Positions 30,454 to 33,095 of a stretch of DNA of 33,095 bases are shown piece by piece (positions within the stretch are counted from its first letter, which is position 1; every line of letters begins with the position of its first letter). The notes under the pieces were generated by a model, which saw nothing but the letters and a program-made list of their open reading frames with translations, was not told where the DNA came from and made no database searches. The DNA lies in assembly GCA_016213335.1 (NCBI GenBank), contig JACRAQ010000019.1:1-33095 (forward strand). Direction: 5' to 3'. The position numbers and the translations under genes are program-made. Source of the stretch: Nitrosomonadales bacterium. GTDB lineage: Bacteria > Pseudomonadota > Gammaproteobacteria > Burkholderiales > Gallionellaceae.

Positions 30454-32076
30454 TCAAACCGGAGTGAAGCTGATCCGCTCGTAATCCACGCCCTTCTCCA
30501 CGCTGAATTCCATCCGGATATTCAGCTTTTGCTTGTCCATCTGGACAATTTCCACCATCCGGCCCGGCTTGAACCAGTCGCGCGGCGCAATCAGGCTGGG
30601 CGGAATGTTGAGCGCGCTCATGGCGGGCAACAGCAGCGCGGCGACATATTTGTCGGATACGGTGAGATTGATCCCGGTCGCTTTCATGGCAACGGCTTCC
30701 GCTGCTCCGGGCAGATAGCGCACCCCGGCGTGCAACTGGCCGGTCTGCTTGACCATGACCCAGCTTACCGCGCCCAGCGCGAAAGTTTCGGCGCTGCCCG
30801 CGCGCACCGCGACGAGCTGGTTGGGCCCGAGGCGCACACCCGAAATTTTCTCGCGCAACAATTGCGCGCCGAGGATGCTTTCATCCTGCACCCGCCATGT
30901 TTCCAGCGCAAAACCCATCTCGGACAGGTTGTGCCGGTCGGTATCGGACAGCACGTGCCCGAAAGCCTCGATTTGCTTGCGCGACAGGTCGTCCACTGCC
31001 GCATCCTTGCCCGGTTGCCTGAAGGGCTTGTTCGCAATGTGCGCATAGCAGCTTTCCATGCCATAGCACACCTGCGCCTGTTGCAATTCACTCTGGCGTT
31101 CGGCCATGCGCTCGTCACGGCCCTCGCACCAGCGCTGCAGCAGAAAATTCAGAAACTCGATGCATTCCGCCCGTCCGTACCCGTCGCCCAGTTCCTGCTG
31201 CTGCGGCGATTGCCCCTGCTGCAGCAGAATCACTTTCACGCGCAGCAGCTTGCTGAGCGGCACCATCGCCAGGTAGCGCACGCTGTCTGTCTGGCTCATC
31301 TGCTGGAGCGGCAGCAGGCCGAGCGGACTTTCCAGGTCAACCGCCAGCGGCGGCGCGTCGCCCCGGCTTCTGGTGAAGCTGTGCTCCAGGGCGATGTCCG
31401 TGCTCCACAGTGACAGCCAGCGATCCAGCATTTGCATCTGGCTGCGCGTCAGGTCGGCGCGATGGGCATAACTGGCGAGTAGCAGTTTGACGTAGGTGGA
31501 GCGGCAGGCCGTGCTGCGCGCGCTGTTGCCGAGGCTGTCCGGCACTTCAGCCAGATGCAGGCCCCGTTCTTCGCTGAACCGGTACAGCGCATGCAATTGG
31601 CGCCACAGCCTGCCGTCAAATTCGTAGCCCGCGCATAAATACTCGTAAATCTGCAAGCCGCTGTATAGCAGGCAGCGCTGGCACAGCAGCGCGCCGAGCG
31701 GGGAAAGCTGTTCGTCGCCCGCGATATGGGCTTGCAGGCAGCGCTGGTAGCCGGTGACCATGCCCTGCCACAGTCCGATGATGGAAACGAATACGGTGAG
31801 TTCTTCGGTGCTCAGGGGCAGTTTTTTGGCGGCCAGTTTCTTGGCGTAATCGCCCTGCACGGAGGACACTGTTTCGCGCAACAGCTCCAGGGTGTGCAGG
31901 CGCTCGAGCCCGTGCATCGGGTAGCGGTTGAATTCGTCCAGTTGCATCCGCAATATCCCGTGTGCGGCGTGCAGGTTGGTGAGCTGCAACTGTCCAAGCC
32001 ATTGCGCGCAGCTGGCGGCCTCTTTGAACGCGGGGTCGGCGCGGTCGTCGGTGGGGTCAAGCGGCAGGGTCAGCAT
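30454..32076 (-). CDS. Unrecognised 540-residue protein, probably cytoplasmic
   Basis: There is no signal peptide and no membrane helix. The first 400 residues are mostly helical and rich in Leu, Gln and Arg (LQLTNLHAAHGILRMQLDEF, LYALYRF-type segments, RWLSLWSTDIALEHSF). The last 130 residues turn to beta structure (RLGPNQLVAVRAGSAETFAL, GAVSWVMVKQTGQLHAGVRY, LSVDKYV-like, MVEIVQMDKQKLNIRMEFSV), a layout that faintly resembles PilZ-type c-di-GMP-binding domains, although I do not see the canonical RxxxR and DxSxxG motifs. The ATG at 32076 has no strong ribosome-binding site. It lies downstream of the oxidoreductase gene with a 25-nt gap, so they may be cotranscribed. Confidence 0.7.
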   Translation of the reverse strand: MLTLPLDPTDDRADPAFKEAASCAQWLGQLQLTNLHAAHGILRMQLDEFNRYPMHGLERLHTLELLRETVSSVQGDYAKKLAAKKLPLSTEELTVFVSIIGLWQGMVTGYQRCLQAHIAGDEQLSPLGALLCQRCLLYSGLQIYEYLCAGYEFDGRLWRQLHALYRFSEERGLHLAEVPDSLGNSARSTACRSTYVKLLLASYAHRADLTRSQMQMLDRWLSLWSTDIALEHSFTRSRGDAPPLAVDLESPLGLLPLQQMSQTDSVRYLAMVPLSKLLRVKVILLQQGQSPQQQELGDGYGRAECIEFLNFLLQRWCEGRDERMAERQSELQQAQVCYGMESCYAHIANKPFRQPGKDAAVDDLSRKQIEAFGHVLSDTDRHNLSEMGFALETWRVQDESILGAQLLREKISGVRLGPNQLVAVRAGSAETFALGAVSWVMVKQTGQLHAGVRYLPGAAEAVAMKATGINLTVSDKYVAALLLPAMSALNIPPSLIAPRDWFKPGRMVEIVQMDKQKLNIRMEFSVEKGVDYERISFTPV

Positions 32077-32101
32077 GGGGGCCGATTATCTTTCGATACC
32101 G

Positions 32102-33095
32102 CTACAGCAGCACCCGTTCGATTCCGCCATGATTGATCTTGTTCACGTAGTCGCTCATCCAGTTCTGGCCTAGCAGCCGCCTGGCCATCTCCACCACCAC
32201 ATAATCCGCCGTGGTGCCGGTGTCGTCATTGTAGCGTGAAAGCCCTTGCAGGCAAGCCGGGCAGGAGGTGAGTATTTTGATCGCGCCGGTGTAGCCGTCG
32301 GCGCGCAGCGCCTCCGTGCCTTTGCGTATTTCCTCTTCCTTTCGGAACCGCACCTGGGTTGAAATATCCGGGCGTGCGGCCGCCAGGGTGCCAGCCTCGC
32401 CGCAGCAGCGGTCGCTCAGCGTTGCTTGTTCGCCCATCAACCGGTTGACCACCTGCAATGGCGGATAGGTTTTCATCGGCGCGTGGCAGGGGTCGTGGTA
32501 CAGGAAGCGCGCGCCGGACATCCCTTCCAGCCCGATATTCTTTTCCATCAGGTATTCGTGGATGTCGAGCAGGCGGCAGCCGGGGAAAATCTTGTCGAAC
32601 TGGTAATGCAGCAACTGGTCCATGCAGGTGCCGCACGACACCACCACGGTCTTGATGTCCAGATAGTTGAGCGTGTTGGCGACACGGTGGAACAGCACCC
32701 GGTTATCGGTAATCATCTGCACGGCCCGGTCGTCCATACCCGCCGAGCTCTGCGGGTAGCCGCAGCACAGGTAGCCGGGCGGCAGCACAGTGATCGCGCC
32801 GATCTCGTACAACATCGCCTGGGTTGCCAGCCCCACCTGGCCAAACAGGCGCTCCGAGCCGCAGCCGGGAAAATAGAACACTGCCTCGGAGTCTTCGTTC
32901 ACCTTGCGCGGGTCACGGAGCACCGGCACCATGGCGCTATCCTCGATGCCGAGCAAGGCGCGTGCGGTTTTCTTCGGCAGCCCGCCCGGCATCGGCTTGT
33001 TGACGATGTGGATCACTTGCGCCCGGGTGAGCGGCGAAACCAGCGGGGCGAGGCCCACCGTGGCGGGCGGGTGGGCGGTCTGGGCGCGCGTCAGG
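32102..33095 (-). CDS. CCG-domain (GlpC/HdrB-type) oxidoreductase, C-terminal fragment
   Basis: 331 codons remain open to the window edge; the beginning is outside. Two cysteine-rich (CCG) domains are present. The first runs from FYFPGCGSERLFGQVG through GYLCCGYPQSSAG to VVVSCGTCMDQLL. The second runs from FLYHDPCHAPMK through DRCCGEAGTLA to ILTSCPACLQGLS. Such paired CCG domains occur in GlpC, GlcF, LldE/LutA and heterodisulfide reductase subunit B, where they bind iron-sulfur clusters and pass electrons to quinone or disulfide partners. In betaproteobacteria a fragment like this often forms the C-terminal end of a very large FAD-linked oxidase (DUF3683 type), which I consider the most likely parent, but the left part is not visible. 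Confidence 0.8.
   Translation of the reverse strand, partial: LTRAQTAHPPATVGLAPLVSPLTRAQVIHIVNKPMPGGLPKKTARALLGIEDSAMVPVLRDPRKVNEDSEAVFYFPGCGSERLFGQVGLATQAMLYEIGAITVLPPGYLCCGYPQSSAGMDDRAVQMITDNRVLFHRVANTLNYLDIKTVVVSCGTCMDQLLHYQFDKIFPGCRLLDIHEYLMEKNIGLEGMSGARFLYHDPCHAPMKTYPPLQVVNRLMGEQATLSDRCCGEAGTLAAARPDISTQVRFRKEEEIRKGTEALRADGYTGAIKILTSCPACLQGLSRYNDDTGTTADYVVVEMARRLLGQNWMSDYVNKINHGGIERVLL

Overview
The window looks like a chromosomal segment of a high-GC betaproteobacterium. An iron- or sulfur-cycling Nitrosomonadales (Gallionellaceae-like) lineage is my best guess. This rests on gene content: many c-type cytochromes, system II (ResB/CcsA) cytochrome c maturation genes, and at the right edge the C-terminal end of a cysteine-rich (CCG-domain) FAD-oxidoreductase of a kind common in betaproteobacteria. 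I could not run any search.

Layout. (1) 1-2619: a SEC-C protein cut by the left edge, an orphan SAM methyltransferase-like gene, and a SEC-C/TPR/glycosyltransferase-like gene on the minus strand. (2) 2616-4795 (minus): two three-heme cytochromes c whose genes overlap by 4 nt with each other and with the SEC-C/TPR gene. (3) 4970-20815 (plus): a large extracellular-electron-transfer locus. It holds a cytochrome c5-like protein, an NHL-propeller lipoprotein, a tetraheme cytochrome with the full signature of OmcE-type cytochrome filaments, a SurA/PrsA-like prolyl isomerase, a large putative outer-membrane beta-barrel, four c7-type multiheme cytochromes, a helical periplasmic protein, two more NHL propellers and an 11-heme cytochrome. 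(4) 20888-23881 (plus): ResB and CcsA heme-delivery/ligation proteins, a TPR protein and dihydrofolate reductase. (5) 23978-25830 (minus): a phosphate-binding-protein-like secreted protein and a transglutaminase-like secreted protein. (6) 26336-30417 (plus): glnS, a DUF4870-like membrane protein, a universal stress protein and cysS, the last carrying an in-frame repeat element. (7) 30454-33095 (minus): an unrecognised 540-aa protein and the CCG-domain oxidoreductase fragment.

How the central genes may work together (inference). The tetraheme protein at 6929-7792 has exactly eight histidines, four in CXXCH motifs and four outside. That is the number needed for four bis-His hemes, as in OmcE filaments. 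Its surroundings provide what such a filament would need: ResB/CcsA for heme attachment, a prolyl isomerase for periplasmic folding, a beta-barrel as outer-membrane conduit, c7 triheme proteins as periplasmic electron carriers, and lipoprotein propellers as possible assembly or anchoring factors. The 11-heme protein begins with a domain built like the tetraheme subunit and continues with a seven-heme extension, so it could be a filament cap or adaptor. The nine cytochrome genes between 2.6 and 20.8 kb encode 35 CXXCH motifs. Two sites with the -24/-12 spacing of sigma-54 promoters lie in front of the c5-like gene and the tetraheme gene, and a strong intrinsic terminator follows the tetraheme gene, so the presumed filament subunit can be expressed on its own.
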